Source of the DNA: JAMXLG01 sp963818925
GTDB lineage: Bacteria; Vulcanimicrobiota; Vulcanimicrobiia; Vulcanimicrobiales; Vulcanimicrobiaceae
Assembly: GCA_963818925.1 (NCBI GenBank)
Contig: CAWFTN010000001.1
Coordinates: 992,001 to 1,056,000, forward strand
Direction of reading: 5' to 3'
Length of the DNA stretch: 64,000 bases
Part shown: one piece after another, positions 8,525-16,882 of the stretch
How positions within the stretch are numbered: position 1 is the first letter of the stretch
How the letters are laid out: the number at the start of each line of letters is the position of its first letter
The notes under the pieces: generated by a model
Databases searched by the model: none
What the model saw: only the letters and a program-made list of their open reading frames with translations
Told to the model about the DNA's origin: nothing
Position numbers and translations under genes: made by a program

Positions 8525-9307
8525 GTGTCTGTCATTACCATGCGTGAGCTCCTCGAGGCGGGCGTCCACTTCGGTCACCAAACTCGGCGGTGGAACCCGA
8601 AGATGAAACCGTACATCTTCCAGGAGCGCAACGGCATCTACATCATAGATCTCGCGCTCACCGTGCAGAAGCTGCGCGAGACCTACGAGGCCGTCAAGCA
8701 GATGGCCCGCGAGAAGAAAACCATTCTCTTCGTCGGCACCAAGAAGCAAGCGCAAGACGTCGTGCGCGAAGAAGCCGAACGCGCCGGTACGTTCTTCATC
8801 AACCAGCGCTGGCTGGGCGGCACGCTCACGAACTTCTCGACGATTCAAAAGCGCATCGCGCGTCTGCGCGAGCTCGAAGGCATGAAGACGCAAGGCGACT
8901 TCGACCGTCTTCCCAAGAAAGAAGTCGCGAAGTTGCAGGACGAGATGAATAAGCTCGAGCGCTTCCTCGGCGGCATCAAAGACATGCACCGTCTGCCCGA
9001 CGCGATCTTCATCGTCGATCCGAAGAAAGAGCGCATCGCGGTACTCGAAGCGCGTAAGCTCAACATTCCGATCATCGCCGTGATCGACACGAATTGCGAT
9101 CCCGACGAAATCAATTATCCGATCCCGGGCAACGATGACGCGATCCGTGCGGTCAAGCTAATGGTCAGCAAGATCGCCGACGCAATCATCGAGGGCAAGA
9201 CGGAAGGCGAAAGCGCGTACGATTCCGAGACCGCCTATGCGGAAGCGGGCGATTCGTACGAAGAAGAAGCCCCGACGACCCTGGCCGAAGCCGAAGCCGC
9301 GCTGTAG
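8525..9307 (+). CDS. rpsB: 30S ribosomal protein S2
   Basis: This 260-residue protein of the small ribosomal subunit binds near S1 and the 16S rRNA 3' side. The start is the GTG at 8525 (VSVITMRELLEAGVHFGHQ): AGAAGGGAGA lies 5 bases before it and all S2 proteins begin this way, so the open frame further upstream is not used. GVHFGHQTRRWNPKM, NQRWLGGTLTN and PDAIFIVDPKKE are family signatures. The C-terminus carries an acidic extension of about 25 residues rich in Glu and Ala. It is the first gene of the rpsB-tsf-pyrH-frr block and lies 17 bases before tsf. Confidence 0.96.
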   Translation: MSVITMRELLEAGVHFGHQTRRWNPKMKPYIFQERNGIYIIDLALTVQKLRETYEAVKQMAREKKTILFVGTKKQAQDVVREEAERAGTFFINQRWLGGTLTNFSTIQKRIARLRELEGMKTQGDFDRLPKKEVAKLQDEMNKLERFLGGIKDMHRLPDAIFIVDPKKERIAVLEARKLNIPIIAVIDTNCDPDEINYPIPGNDDAIRAVKLMVSKIADAIIEGKTEGESAYDSETAYAEAGDSYEEEAPTTLAEAEAAL

Positions 9308-9324
9308 TTCAATAAGGAAAAAAC

Positions 9325-9936
9325 GTGTCTACCTCAACGTCGTACTCTCCGAAAGCTGACGAAGTGAAAGCGCTGCGCGAAGAGACCAGCGCGCCGATGA
9401 TGGACTGCCGCAAGGCCCTCATCGAATCGAACGGCGACATGGCGAAAGCCAAGGCGTTCTTGCTCGAGCGCGGCGCCGCGCAAGCGGAAAAGAAAGCCGA
9501 GCGCTCGGCGAATGAAGGGCTCGTCTCGAGCTACATTCACTCCGGCGGCAAGATCGGCGTGCTCGTCGAAGTCAACTGCGAAACCGACTTCGTTGCGCGC
9601 AATCCGAAGTTCGCCGACCTCACGCGCGACATTGCAATGCACATCGCGGCGATGTCGCCGCAATACCTCGATCGCGTGAGCGTCCCCGACGACGTCGTTG
9701 CAAAGGTCAAAGAGGAATTCAAGGCCGCGGTTCCTGCCGGCAAGCCGGCCGACATCGCCGAGAAGATCGTCGACGGCAAACTGAACAAGTGGTACGAGGA
9801 GCACGTACTGCTCGATCAGCCGTTTGTGAAGGATGACGCGCTCTCCGTGAATGATTTAATCAACGCGGCGGTCGGGTCGCTCGGCGAGAACATCAAGGTC
9901 CGCCGGTTCGCAAAGTTTGCACTAGGTGAGTCCTAA
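9325..9936 (+). CDS. tsf: Elongation factor Ts (short form)
   Basis: This is the nucleotide exchange factor for EF-Tu. It has 203 residues, the short class seen in cyanobacteria, Thermus and others, not the 280-residue E. coli type. Residues about 10-45 form the UBA-like domain (VKALREETSAPMMDCRKAL, with the TGAxxMDC region changed to SAPMMDC). GVLVEVNCETDFVARN is the core EF-Tu contact signature. The GTG start at 9325 follows an AAGGAA site at 9314-9319. It overlaps pyrH by 11 bases. Confidence 0.95.
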   Translation: MSTSTSYSPKADEVKALREETSAPMMDCRKALIESNGDMAKAKAFLLERGAAQAEKKAERSANEGLVSSYIHSGGKIGVLVEVNCETDFVARNPKFADLTRDIAMHIAAMSPQYLDRVSVPDDVVAKVKEEFKAAVPAGKPADIAEKIVDGKLNKWYEEHVLLDQPFVKDDALSVNDLINAAVGSLGENIKVRRFAKFALGES

Positions 9937-10666
9937 ATATAAACGCGTACTGTTAAAGATCTCCGGCGAAGCATTCGCCGGTAACGAGGCCGGGGTCGAC
10001 GTCAATACGACGCAGGCGATGGCCGAACAAATTGCGGACGTGAGCCGCGCCGGCGTTTCCGTTGCCGTTGTTGTCGGCGGCGGAAATATTTGGCGCGGCA
10101 AGCCGCATGAAGACGCCGGTATGGACCGCGCAACCGCGGACTATATGGGCATGCTCGCGACGGTGATCAACGCGCTGGCGCTTCAAGATTCTCTTGAACG
10201 CATGGGCGTACCGTCGCGCGTTCAAACCGCGATCGCGATGCATCAAATCGCCGAGCCGTACATTCGCCGGCGCGCAATGCGTCATTTGGAAAAAGGGCGC
10301 ATCGTGATCTTCGCGGCCGGTACCGGCAATCCGTACTTCACGACCGACACGACCGCCGCGCTGCGCGCCGTCGAAATCGGCGCGGAAGCGATTCTCAAGG
10401 CCACCAAGGTCGATGGAATCTATACCGCGGATCCCAAAAAAGATCCGTCGGCCACGCGCTTCGAGAAGCTCGCGTATATGGAAGTGCTCCAGCGCGGCCT
10501 CGAAGTGATGGATTCGACCGCGATGGCGTTGTGCATGGACAACAGTTTGCCGATCGTCGTGTTCGACATGGCGGTTCCGGGCAATATCCGCCGCGTCGTC
10601 GAAGGCGAACCGATCGGCACGATCGTGTGCAAAGAACCGCAACTCACGACGGGAGGCGTTCTCTAA
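9926..10666 (+). CDS. pyrH: UMP kinase
   Basis: This is a 246-residue bacterial hexameric UMP kinase that makes UDP for RNA and sugar nucleotides. It starts from a GTG inside the end of tsf. RVLLKISGEAF, VVVGGGNIWRG and ATVINALALQD line the UMP and ATP sites. IFAAGTGNPYFTTDTTAALR is the diagnostic amino-acid-kinase motif of PyrH, and KATKVDGIYTADP follows. The 11-base overlap with tsf and 1-base gap to frr show tight coupling. Confidence 0.96.
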   Translation: MSPKYKRVLLKISGEAFAGNEAGVDVNTTQAMAEQIADVSRAGVSVAVVVGGGNIWRGKPHEDAGMDRATADYMGMLATVINALALQDSLERMGVPSRVQTAIAMHQIAEPYIRRRAMRHLEKGRIVIFAAGTGNPYFTTDTTAALRAVEIGAEAILKATKVDGIYTADPKKDPSATRFEKLAYMEVLQRGLEVMDSTAMALCMDNSLPIVVFDMAVPGNIRRVVEGEPIGTIVCKEPQLTTGGVL

Positions 10667-10667
10667 C

Positions 10668-11222
10668 ATGGCAGACTTCTTCAAAGACGTCGAATCGAAG
10701 ATGAACAAGTGCATCGATTCGACACGTTCGGAATTTGCGTCGATTCGTACGGGCCGCGCCACTCCGGCGTTGCTCGACCGCCTTCACGTCGAAGCCTACG
10801 GCAACCCCGTGCCGCTCAAACAAGTCGCCGGCGTTTCGACGCCCGATGCGCGCACGCTGCTCATCACCGCCTGGGACAAAGGCGTCGTCGGCGACATCCG
10901 CAAGGCGATCGAGAAGAGCGACTTGGGCCTGACGCCCAATATCGACGGCACCGCGATCCGTCTCGTCATTCCGCCGCTCAACGAAGAACGCCGCCGCGAT
11001 CTCGTCAAAGTGATGAAGAAGAAAGCGGAAGACGGCAAAGTGGCGGTGCGGAACGTACGCCACAAAGCGCACGACGATCTCAAGACGCAGCTCAAGAATC
11101 ACCAGATCACCGAAGACGACAACAAACGCATGCAGGATCAGCTCCAAAAGATGACCGACAAGTTTGTGAAAGAGATCGAGAATCTCGTCGTCGCCAAAGA
11201 AAAAGACATCATGGAGGTGTGA
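10668..11222 (+). CDS. frr: Ribosome recycling factor
   Basis: This 184-residue factor splits post-termination ribosomes together with EF-G. SIRTGRATPALLDRL, the LLITAWDK hinge strand, IEKSDLGLTPN and IRLVIPPLNEERR form the full two-domain RRF sequence, and the long helical C-terminus DKFVKEIENLVVAKEKDIMEV is intact. It starts with ATG one base after pyrH. Its TGA shares the A with the ATG of the next small ORF. Confidence 0.96.
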   Translation: MADFFKDVESKMNKCIDSTRSEFASIRTGRATPALLDRLHVEAYGNPVPLKQVAGVSTPDARTLLITAWDKGVVGDIRKAIEKSDLGLTPNIDGTAIRLVIPPLNEERRRDLVKVMKKKAEDGKVAVRNVRHKAHDDLKTQLKNHQITEDDNKRMQDQLQKMTDKFVKEIENLVVAKEKDIMEV

Positions 11223-11425
11223 TGTCGGCCCATCCCGGCGACCTCACCCTCATGACGGAAGTTCAAGCGCGGGCGGCTCTCTCGGGCCGCCCGATCCGTA
11301 TCTCCGTACTGGCCCCGGTCGGCGCATGGCTAGGAGTCGGTCGCTTACGCGTGCTTCGAGCGGCCGAGCACATGGGTATGATGCATCTAGAGTGCGGTTA
11401 CGAATCGTACGAGAAACGGCAGTAA
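11222..11425 (+). CDS. Small conserved-position protein between frr and uppS, unknown function
   Basis: This 67-residue ORF has an ATG that shares its A with the frr stop (TGATG), so it is probably translated by coupling. It ends 7 bases before uppS, whose own AAGGA site overlaps this ORF's end. The protein has a basic middle part (LSGRPIRISVLAPVGAWLGVGRLRVLR) and an acidic, Tyr-rich end (ECGYESYEKRQ). No domain is recognised and it is too short for a firm call. The exact fit between two essential genes and the good ribosome context make a real gene likely. Confidence 0.5.
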   Translation: MSAHPGDLTLMTEVQARAALSGRPIRISVLAPVGAWLGVGRLRVLRAAEHMGMMHLECGYESYEKRQ

Positions 11426-11432
11426 GGATCTT

Positions 11433-12149
11433 ATGATCGCCCCCGTTGTGGCCGCAGTACCGCGGCACGTCGCAATTATCATGGATGGCAACCGCCGTTG
11501 GGCGCGCCGTCGCGGCCTTCCCGGCATGGAGGGGCATCGCCGCGGAATCCTCGCCTTGCGTGAGGTGACGCGGGCGGCGAGCGATCTCGGCGTCGAGATC
11601 GTTACCGTCTATGGATTCTCAACCGAGAATTGGCGGCGCGACGCGCGCGAGATCGCGTTTCTTTTCGATCTCTGCGTCTATTTCGCGCGCACCGAACTCG
11701 CCGAACTCAATCGCAACAACGTGCGTGTGCGTGTGATCGGCGATTGGCAAGCATTGCCGCAGGGCTCGCGCGATTCGCTGGCCGATCTGCAGGCAAAGAC
11801 CGCGCAGAATACCGGCCTAATCCTGAATCTGGCCGTGAATTACAGCTCGCGCAGCGAGCTCGAACGCGCCGTGCGCGGCATCGCGACGGACGTCGCGAAC
11901 GGAACACTCGCGGTCGATGACGTCGATGACGCGTTGATCGCCTCGCGCCTCTTTACGGCAGGGATTCCGGATCCGGACTTGCTGATTCGTCCAGGCGGCG
12001 AACACCGGCTCTCAAATTTCTTGTTGTATCAGGCGGCGTATACTGAACTCGTGATGACGGACGTCTTCTGGCCCGACTTCTCGCGCGCGGATTTTGAAGA
12101 GGCGGTGCGGGAATTCGCCTCGCGTCAGCGGCGGTACGGCGGTTCGTGA
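11433..12149 (+). CDS. uppS: Undecaprenyl diphosphate synthase (cis-isoprenyl transferase)
   Basis: This 238-residue cytosolic enzyme condenses IPP units in cis onto farnesyl diphosphate, giving the C55 carrier for peptidoglycan and surface glycans. HVAIIMDGNRRWA holds the catalytic Asp, and VTVYGFSTENW and LLIRPGGEHRLSNFLLYQ are the signature regions. In most UppS proteins the last reads RTGGExRxSNF; the Thr-to-Pro change here is minor. The ATG at 11433 follows AAGGA. It supplies lipid for the glycan operon upstream and the flippase downstream. Confidence 0.95.
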   Translation: MIAPVVAAVPRHVAIIMDGNRRWARRRGLPGMEGHRRGILALREVTRAASDLGVEIVTVYGFSTENWRRDAREIAFLFDLCVYFARTELAELNRNNVRVRVIGDWQALPQGSRDSLADLQAKTAQNTGLILNLAVNYSSRSELERAVRGIATDVANGTLAVDDVDDALIASRLFTAGIPDPDLLIRPGGEHRLSNFLLYQAAYTELVMTDVFWPDFSRADFEEAVREFASRQRRYGGS

Positions 12150-12991
12150 GCGCCGGCGTCGCGGGAGCGGGGGCCCATCCGATCACCGTTCGCCGCGTCG
12201 TCGTCGGACTGATCGTTGCCGCCGTCGGGCTCGCGACCGTTTTCGTGCCGTGGCTGTTTTCTTTACTCGTGCTCATCATCGGACTCACGTCGCTCTACGA
12301 GCTAAACGCGCTCTGCGAAATCAAAGGCCAGCCGCTGGAATACCCCGTCGCGGTGTTCGGCGTTGCAGCGTACGTGATTCTCGCGGCCATCGGCCGGTTG
12401 CACACGTGGGAAGGCGTCTTACTCGCATGCGTCACGATTGCAAGTTTCTCCATCGGCATGTACGGCGAACAGCAAGGGTATTTTGCGCGCACCGCTTACA
12501 CGTTGCTCGCGGTGCTCTATATCGGCAAGCTGCTGACGTATTTCGTCTTTATTCGAAGCGTGCCGGGCGTGGGGATGTATTGGACGCTCCTTGTGATCGT
12601 CCTGATCGCGCTAACCGACATCTTCGGTATGCTGATCGGCACCATCATCGGGCGCCATCAGCTCACGAAGATCTCGCCGCGTAAAACCGTCGAAGGCTCA
12701 CTCGGCGCGGTCGTCATCGTGACGGCCGTGGCGGCGCTTGCGGCGTTGTGGTTACCGCAGTTGCGCCTCGAGTGGTGGCAGGGCGCGATGGTCGGCTTTC
12801 TGACGTGTATCGCCGCGCAGGCCGGCGATCTCGCCGAATCTGCATTGAAACGTGACGCGGGCGTCAAAGATACCGGTACGATGATTCAAGGTCACGGCGG
12901 CGTCCTCGACCGGTTCGACTCGTATCTGTTCGGCGGAATGGCGTTCTTCGGAACGCTCCATTTGCTCGGTGTGATGCAGGTGCAGATGTGA
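12146..12991 (+). CDS. cdsA: Phosphatidate cytidylyltransferase
   Basis: This 281-residue polytopic inner-membrane enzyme makes CDP-diacylglycerol from phosphatidate and CTP. Several hydrophobic segments precede the C-terminal signature SALKRDAGVKDTG, then GHGGVLDRFDSYLF (the CDS consensus K-R-x4-K-D ... H-G-G-x-x-D-R-x-D). The GTG start overlaps the uppS stop (GTGA) and the end overlaps dxr the same way, so the three are translationally coupled. Confidence 0.95.
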   Translation: MSAGVAGAGAHPITVRRVVVGLIVAAVGLATVFVPWLFSLLVLIIGLTSLYELNALCEIKGQPLEYPVAVFGVAAYVILAAIGRLHTWEGVLLACVTIASFSIGMYGEQQGYFARTAYTLLAVLYIGKLLTYFVFIRSVPGVGMYWTLLVIVLIALTDIFGMLIGTIIGRHQLTKISPRKTVEGSLGAVVIVTAVAALAALWLPQLRLEWWQGAMVGFLTCIAAQAGDLAESALKRDAGVKDTGTMIQGHGGVLDRFDSYLFGGMAFFGTLHLLGVMQVQM

Positions 12992-14127
12992 AGCGGATCG
13001 CGATTCTGGGCAGTACCGGTTCCATCGGAACGCAAGCGCTCGACGTGATCGCGCGCTATCCGGAGCGCTTTCGCGTCGTCGGGCTCGCTGCAGGCCGCAA
13101 CGTCGAATTATTGAGCCGGCAGGCCGAACAATTCCATCCCGACATCGTGACGACCGCCGCAGATGGTCCGAACGGATTGATGCGCGTTGCCGTCGAGAGC
13201 GAGCCGGATATCGTGCTCGCCGCAACCGACGGCGCAGTTGCATTCGATGCGGTCTTCGAAGCCGTGCGCCGCGGCACCGACGTCGCGGTTGCGAATAAAG
13301 AGTTGATCGTCGCAGCCGGTGAGTTGCTGGTGGCGAGCGCGCGCGAAAGCGGTGCGCGCATTGTGCCGGTCGATAGCGAACACAGCGCGATTTTCCAGTG
13401 TCTCGTCGGTGAGGATCCGTCGTCGATCGCCGCAATCATTCTCACCGCGTCGGGAGGTCCGTTCTGGCGCTTCTCGGCCGACGAATTAGAACGGGCCACC
13501 GTAACGCAGGCGCTGGCGCACCCTACCTGGCGCATGGGGACAAAGAACACCATCGATTCGGCCACGATGATGAACAAAGGTCTGGAGATCATCGAAGCAA
13601 GCCGCTTGTTCTCGGCTCCGGCCGAGCGGCTTCAAATCGCCGTCCATCCGCAATCGATCGCCCATGGCTTCGTCGTCTTCAGCGACGGCAGCGTCAAGGG
13701 CCAGCTCTGTGCCCCCGACATGCGCGTGCCGATCGGATATGCGCTTGGCTACCCGGAGCGTATTACCGCGCCCTCGCAACCGGACGTCCTCGCTGCGCTT
13801 GGGGCTAAATCTCAGAACGGGCCGTTACGGTATGACTTCGAGCGGCCGGATATAGACCGCTTCCCTTGTATCCGCCTTGCCTATGAGGCGCTCGAGCGAG
13901 GGGGCGTGGCACCGGCGGTGCTCTCGGCGGCGAACGAAGTCGCCGTGGCCGCGTTTGTCGAAGGTGGCATCGGGTTCACGCGGATCGCCGAGATCGTCGA
14001 ATCGACGATGGCCGGCGTGTCGCAACGCCCGGCGTCGCTCGACGGTATTAGGGAAGCAGACCGGGAAGCGCGCCGGCGCGCAGCCCGCTATATCGAGGAA
14101 ATCAAAACCAAGTGTTCAGTGTCTTAG
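12988..14127 (+). CDS. dxr: 1-deoxy-D-xylulose 5-phosphate reductoisomerase
   Basis: This 379-residue NADPH enzyme gives MEP, the committed step of the non-mevalonate isoprenoid path. AILGSTGSIGTQALDVI is the NADPH loop, VANKELIVAAGELL follows, and VPVDSEHSAIFQ holds the metal-binding Asp/Glu region. TASGGPFW and MGTKNTIDSATMMNKGLE are the active-site motifs. The GTG start overlaps cdsA (GTGA). Its 3' end overlaps rseP by 16 bases. Confidence 0.96.
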   Translation: MKRIAILGSTGSIGTQALDVIARYPERFRVVGLAAGRNVELLSRQAEQFHPDIVTTAADGPNGLMRVAVESEPDIVLAATDGAVAFDAVFEAVRRGTDVAVANKELIVAAGELLVASARESGARIVPVDSEHSAIFQCLVGEDPSSIAAIILTASGGPFWRFSADELERATVTQALAHPTWRMGTKNTIDSATMMNKGLEIIEASRLFSAPAERLQIAVHPQSIAHGFVVFSDGSVKGQLCAPDMRVPIGYALGYPERITAPSQPDVLAALGAKSQNGPLRYDFERPDIDRFPCIRLAYEALERGGVAPAVLSAANEVAVAAFVEGGIGFTRIAEIVESTMAGVSQRPASLDGIREADREARRRAARYIEEIKTKCSVS

Positions 14128-15263
14128 CCATCGTCAGCCTAGCGTCGATCGACAAGATCGTCACCTTCCTCGTGATGCTCTCGATCCTCATCGTGCTTCA
14201 CGAGTTCGGCCATTTCATCGTCGCCCGCCGCAACGGCGTCAAGGTGAACGAATTTGCGGTCGGCATGGGTCCGAAGCTCGCAGGTTGGAGAAGTCCGCGC
14301 AGCGGCACGCTCTATTCGCTGCGCGCATTGCCGATCGGCGGCTACTGTGCGATGGAAGGCGAAGACAATAAGACCAGCGAGGCCGAGCAGCAGCGCGATT
14401 TCGCGCAGCAGTTCGTGGCCGATCGAAAAGCTGCGGCCGGAAACTTCCAATCGAAGTCGGCATGGCGGCGTCTCGCAATCATCGTGGCCGGACCGGTGGC
14501 GAACTTTATCCTCGCATACATCATTCTGCTCATCGGTGCGCTTGCGTTCGGCGTTCCGAGCGATCGCATCGACCGCGCCGTCGTCACCGAAGTCGTCCCG
14601 AATACGCCTGCGGCGAAGGCGGGCTTGCAACCTGGTGATCGCATCGTCGCGGTGAATATCACCGGCACCAGTGTTGCCGACGCATCGAAGCTCATCGACA
14701 CGATTCACGGATCGCTCGGCAAACCGATGAACGTCACGTACGCGCGCGACGGCGCGCAGACGACGATTCACGTCGTCCCCGCGCCATGCCCGCAAAATGC
14801 GAAGCAAGGCTGCATCGGATTCGTTCCGCAGCCCGCGTTCGAACGCGTCGGCTTCGTGCAGTCGATTCAGTACAGCGCCATCGAGTACGCAAACGTGGCG
14901 GATCAAACCGTTGCGCAGCTCGGCCTGCTGGTCACGCACTTCACGAAGTACGCGGGACAAGTCTCCGGCGTCGTCGGCATGGGGCAAGCCGCCGGTGTCA
15001 TTCAAGACTTCGGCTGGGGTCCGTACTTTGCGCTCGCAGCAACGATTTCGTTTGCGCTCGGACTCTTTAACCTGCTGCCCTTCCCCGCGCTTGACGGCGG
15101 TCGCGGGGTCTTCATCATCGCCGAGTTGTTGCGCGGAAAACCGGTGGATCCGGAAAAGGAAGCACTCGTTCATATCACCGGTTTCGCGGCGCTCATGGCG
15201 TTGATGGTGCTCGTTGCTTTCCACGATATCGCTCGCATCGTTGCGGGCAAAGGAGTGTTCTAA
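14112..15263 (+). CDS. rseP: M50 site-2 zinc metalloprotease (RseP/RasP type)
   Basis: This 383-residue inner-membrane protease cuts membrane-spanning substrates such as anti-sigma factors. The zinc site HEFGH lies at 30-34 in the first membrane helix, and the second motif NLLPFPALDGGRG near 325 brings the third metal ligand. A single PDZ domain (VVPNTPAAKAGLQPGDRIVAVN) lies between, where E. coli RseP has two. The GTG start at 14112 lies inside dxr with GAGGA at 14094-14098. It is conserved next to cdsA and dxr in many phyla. Confidence 0.93.
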   Translation: MFSVLAIVSLASIDKIVTFLVMLSILIVLHEFGHFIVARRNGVKVNEFAVGMGPKLAGWRSPRSGTLYSLRALPIGGYCAMEGEDNKTSEAEQQRDFAQQFVADRKAAAGNFQSKSAWRRLAIIVAGPVANFILAYIILLIGALAFGVPSDRIDRAVVTEVVPNTPAAKAGLQPGDRIVAVNITGTSVADASKLIDTIHGSLGKPMNVTYARDGAQTTIHVVPAPCPQNAKQGCIGFVPQPAFERVGFVQSIQYSAIEYANVADQTVAQLGLLVTHFTKYAGQVSGVVGMGQAAGVIQDFGWGPYFALAATISFALGLFNLLPFPALDGGRGVFIIAELLRGKPVDPEKEALVHITGFAALMALMVLVAFHDIARIVAGKGVF

Positions 15264-15266
15264 CTC

Positions 15267-16388
15267 GTGTTGCGGTTGCGCCGTAAGTCGAATCCGATCT
15301 TCCTCCAAAACAAGACCGGCAAAACCGACGCGAAGAGCGTCTGGATCGGTGGCGACCATCCGGTCGTCGTGCAGTCGATGACCACGACGGATACCGCGGA
15401 CGCCGAGAAAACGCTCGAACAGATCTACGGTCTCGCGATGGAAGGGTGCGAAGTCGTTCGCGTTACCGTGAAGGATCCGCCCGATGCGGCCGGCCTTCCC
15501 GCAATCGTCCATCGTTCGCCGGTTCCGATTGTCGCCGACATTCATTTCGACCACAAAATGGCGCTCGCGGCAATTGAAGCGGGCGTGGCGAAGCTGCGCC
15601 TCAATCCGGGCAACATTCGCGATCCAAAGAAGGTCGCCGAAGTCGTCACGGCCGCGAAAGCCAAGGGCATCCCTATTCGCGTCGGCGTTAACATGGGTTC
15701 GCTTGCGCCCGATCTCGAGAAGACGCTGGGTCATACGGCCGAAGCGATGGTCGAGTCGGCGATGCGCCACGTCGAACTGATCGAAGAACACGATCATCGC
15801 GACATCGCGATCTCGCTCAAAGCGCACGACGTGATGACGACCGTTTCGGCGTATCGCTTGATGGACAAGCGCCTGCGCGAGCGCAATACTCCCTACCCGT
15901 TGCATCTCGGCATTACGGAAGCGGGACTGCTGCGCGACGGAACGATCAAATCGTCGATTGGCTTGGGCATTCTGCTCTTCGACGGCATCGGCGATACGAT
16001 TCGCGTCTCGCTCGCAGCCGATCCGATCGAAGAAGTGCCGGTGTGCTGGTCGATTCTGAAATCGCTCGGCTTGCGCGAAAAAGGCTTCGAAATCACCGCA
16101 TGTCCGTCGTGCGGACGCGCGGAGATTTCCGTGCTCGAACTCGGCCGCGCGGTCGAGGCGATCGCGAAAGAATATACCGCGCCGGTGAAAGTGGCGGTCA
16201 TGGGCTGCGTCGTCAACGGCCCCGGTGAGTCGAAGATGGCCGACGTCGGCGTTGCCGGCGGCAAAGGCAAAGGCGCGATCTATCGCGCAGGGGAGCTCGT
16301 CGGCACGTATCCTGAAGATCAGCTTCTTGGTATGCTGCGCCTAGAGATCGAGAAAGTCATCGCGGAGAAATACCCGGAACACGTCTAA
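15267..16388 (+). CDS. ispG: 4-hydroxy-3-methylbut-2-enyl diphosphate synthase
   Basis: This 373-residue iron-sulfur enzyme of the MEP path reduces MEcPP to HMBPP. VVVQSMTTTDTADAEKT and VADIHFDHKMAL are TIM-barrel signatures. The 4Fe-4S ligands are Cys279 and Cys282 (CPSCGR) and Cys314 (GCVVNGPGE). The GTG start lies 3 bases after rseP. With uppS and dxr in the same block, it gives three isoprenoid steps in one operon. Confidence 0.96.
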   Translation: MLRLRRKSNPIFLQNKTGKTDAKSVWIGGDHPVVVQSMTTTDTADAEKTLEQIYGLAMEGCEVVRVTVKDPPDAAGLPAIVHRSPVPIVADIHFDHKMALAAIEAGVAKLRLNPGNIRDPKKVAEVVTAAKAKGIPIRVGVNMGSLAPDLEKTLGHTAEAMVESAMRHVELIEEHDHRDIAISLKAHDVMTTVSAYRLMDKRLRERNTPYPLHLGITEAGLLRDGTIKSSIGLGILLFDGIGDTIRVSLAADPIEEVPVCWSILKSLGLREKGFEITACPSCGRAEISVLELGRAVEAIAKEYTAPVKVAVMGCVVNGPGESKMADVGVAGGKGKGAIYRAGELVGTYPEDQLLGMLRLEIEKVIAEKYPEHV

Positions 16389-16858
16389 TGGAATACCGCT
16401 GGCCGCGCCCACAAACGTTCGTGATAACCGTTGTACTTGCAACCATTTGCAGCGCGATTCTCACGTTCTCGCGCCCGGTGGAGATGCTCGTCGACGGACA
16501 GCCGGTGCAAAGTGATGTGCCGCCGGTCACGACGTCGGCGCAACACGTCTACGTTCCCCTACGCTCGATCGCCGATGCGCTCGGCGCGCAAACGATCGTC
16601 GACGGCGACAAGGTGTTCGTCGTGCGCGGCACGCAGTCGCTGCGCGTCCAACTCGGCAGCGACAAGGCCACGATCAACGGCATGACGTTCACGATGCATC
16701 ACGCCCCGTTCCGCGTACGCGGCCGCGTCATGATCGGCCTCAAACCCATCTCCGACGCCTTCGGCGTCGCCGCAAGCTACGACGCGAGAACCGCCCGCGT
16801 AGAAATTCTCTCAGGCCTCGGCACCGCCGCAACCCCGCCCCCACCCGACACGCAATAA
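16388..16858 (+). CDS. Exported copper-amine-oxidase N-terminal (stalk) domain protein
   Basis: This 156-residue protein's ATG shares its A with the ispG stop (TAATG). An N-terminal hydrophobic segment (about residues 10-28) is a signal peptide or anchor. The remainder, from MLVDGQPVQSD through VYVPLRSIADALGAQ to RVMIGLKPISDAFGVAASYD, has the paired PLR-type strands of the copper amine oxidase N-terminal domain. That small domain is used as a wall or envelope binding module, not as an oxidase. It ends proline-rich. The envelope role is inferred from the domain only. Confidence 0.75.
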   Translation: MEYRWPRPQTFVITVVLATICSAILTFSRPVEMLVDGQPVQSDVPPVTTSAQHVYVPLRSIADALGAQTIVDGDKVFVVRGTQSLRVQLGSDKATINGMTFTMHHAPFRVRGRVMIGLKPISDAFGVAASYDARTARVEILSGLGTAATPPPPDTQ

Positions 16859-16863
16859 CAGAA

Positions 16864-16877
16864 CAGCTTGTCGAAGG
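16864..16877. repeat. Partial copy of the TTGTCGAAGGA dispersed repeat
   Basis: AGCTTGTCGAAGGA is the last 14 bases of the 23-base element found complete at 49148-49170 and 51945-51967. It lies in the 24-base gap between two convergent genes. Confidence 0.55.
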
Positions 16878-16882
16878 ACACG

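Noticed and set aside
14139..15905. Long open frame (588 codons) on the minus strand opposite rseP and ispG
   Set aside because: Arg/His/Asp-rich composition, no motifs, and fully antisense to two well-supported genes; a product of high GC.
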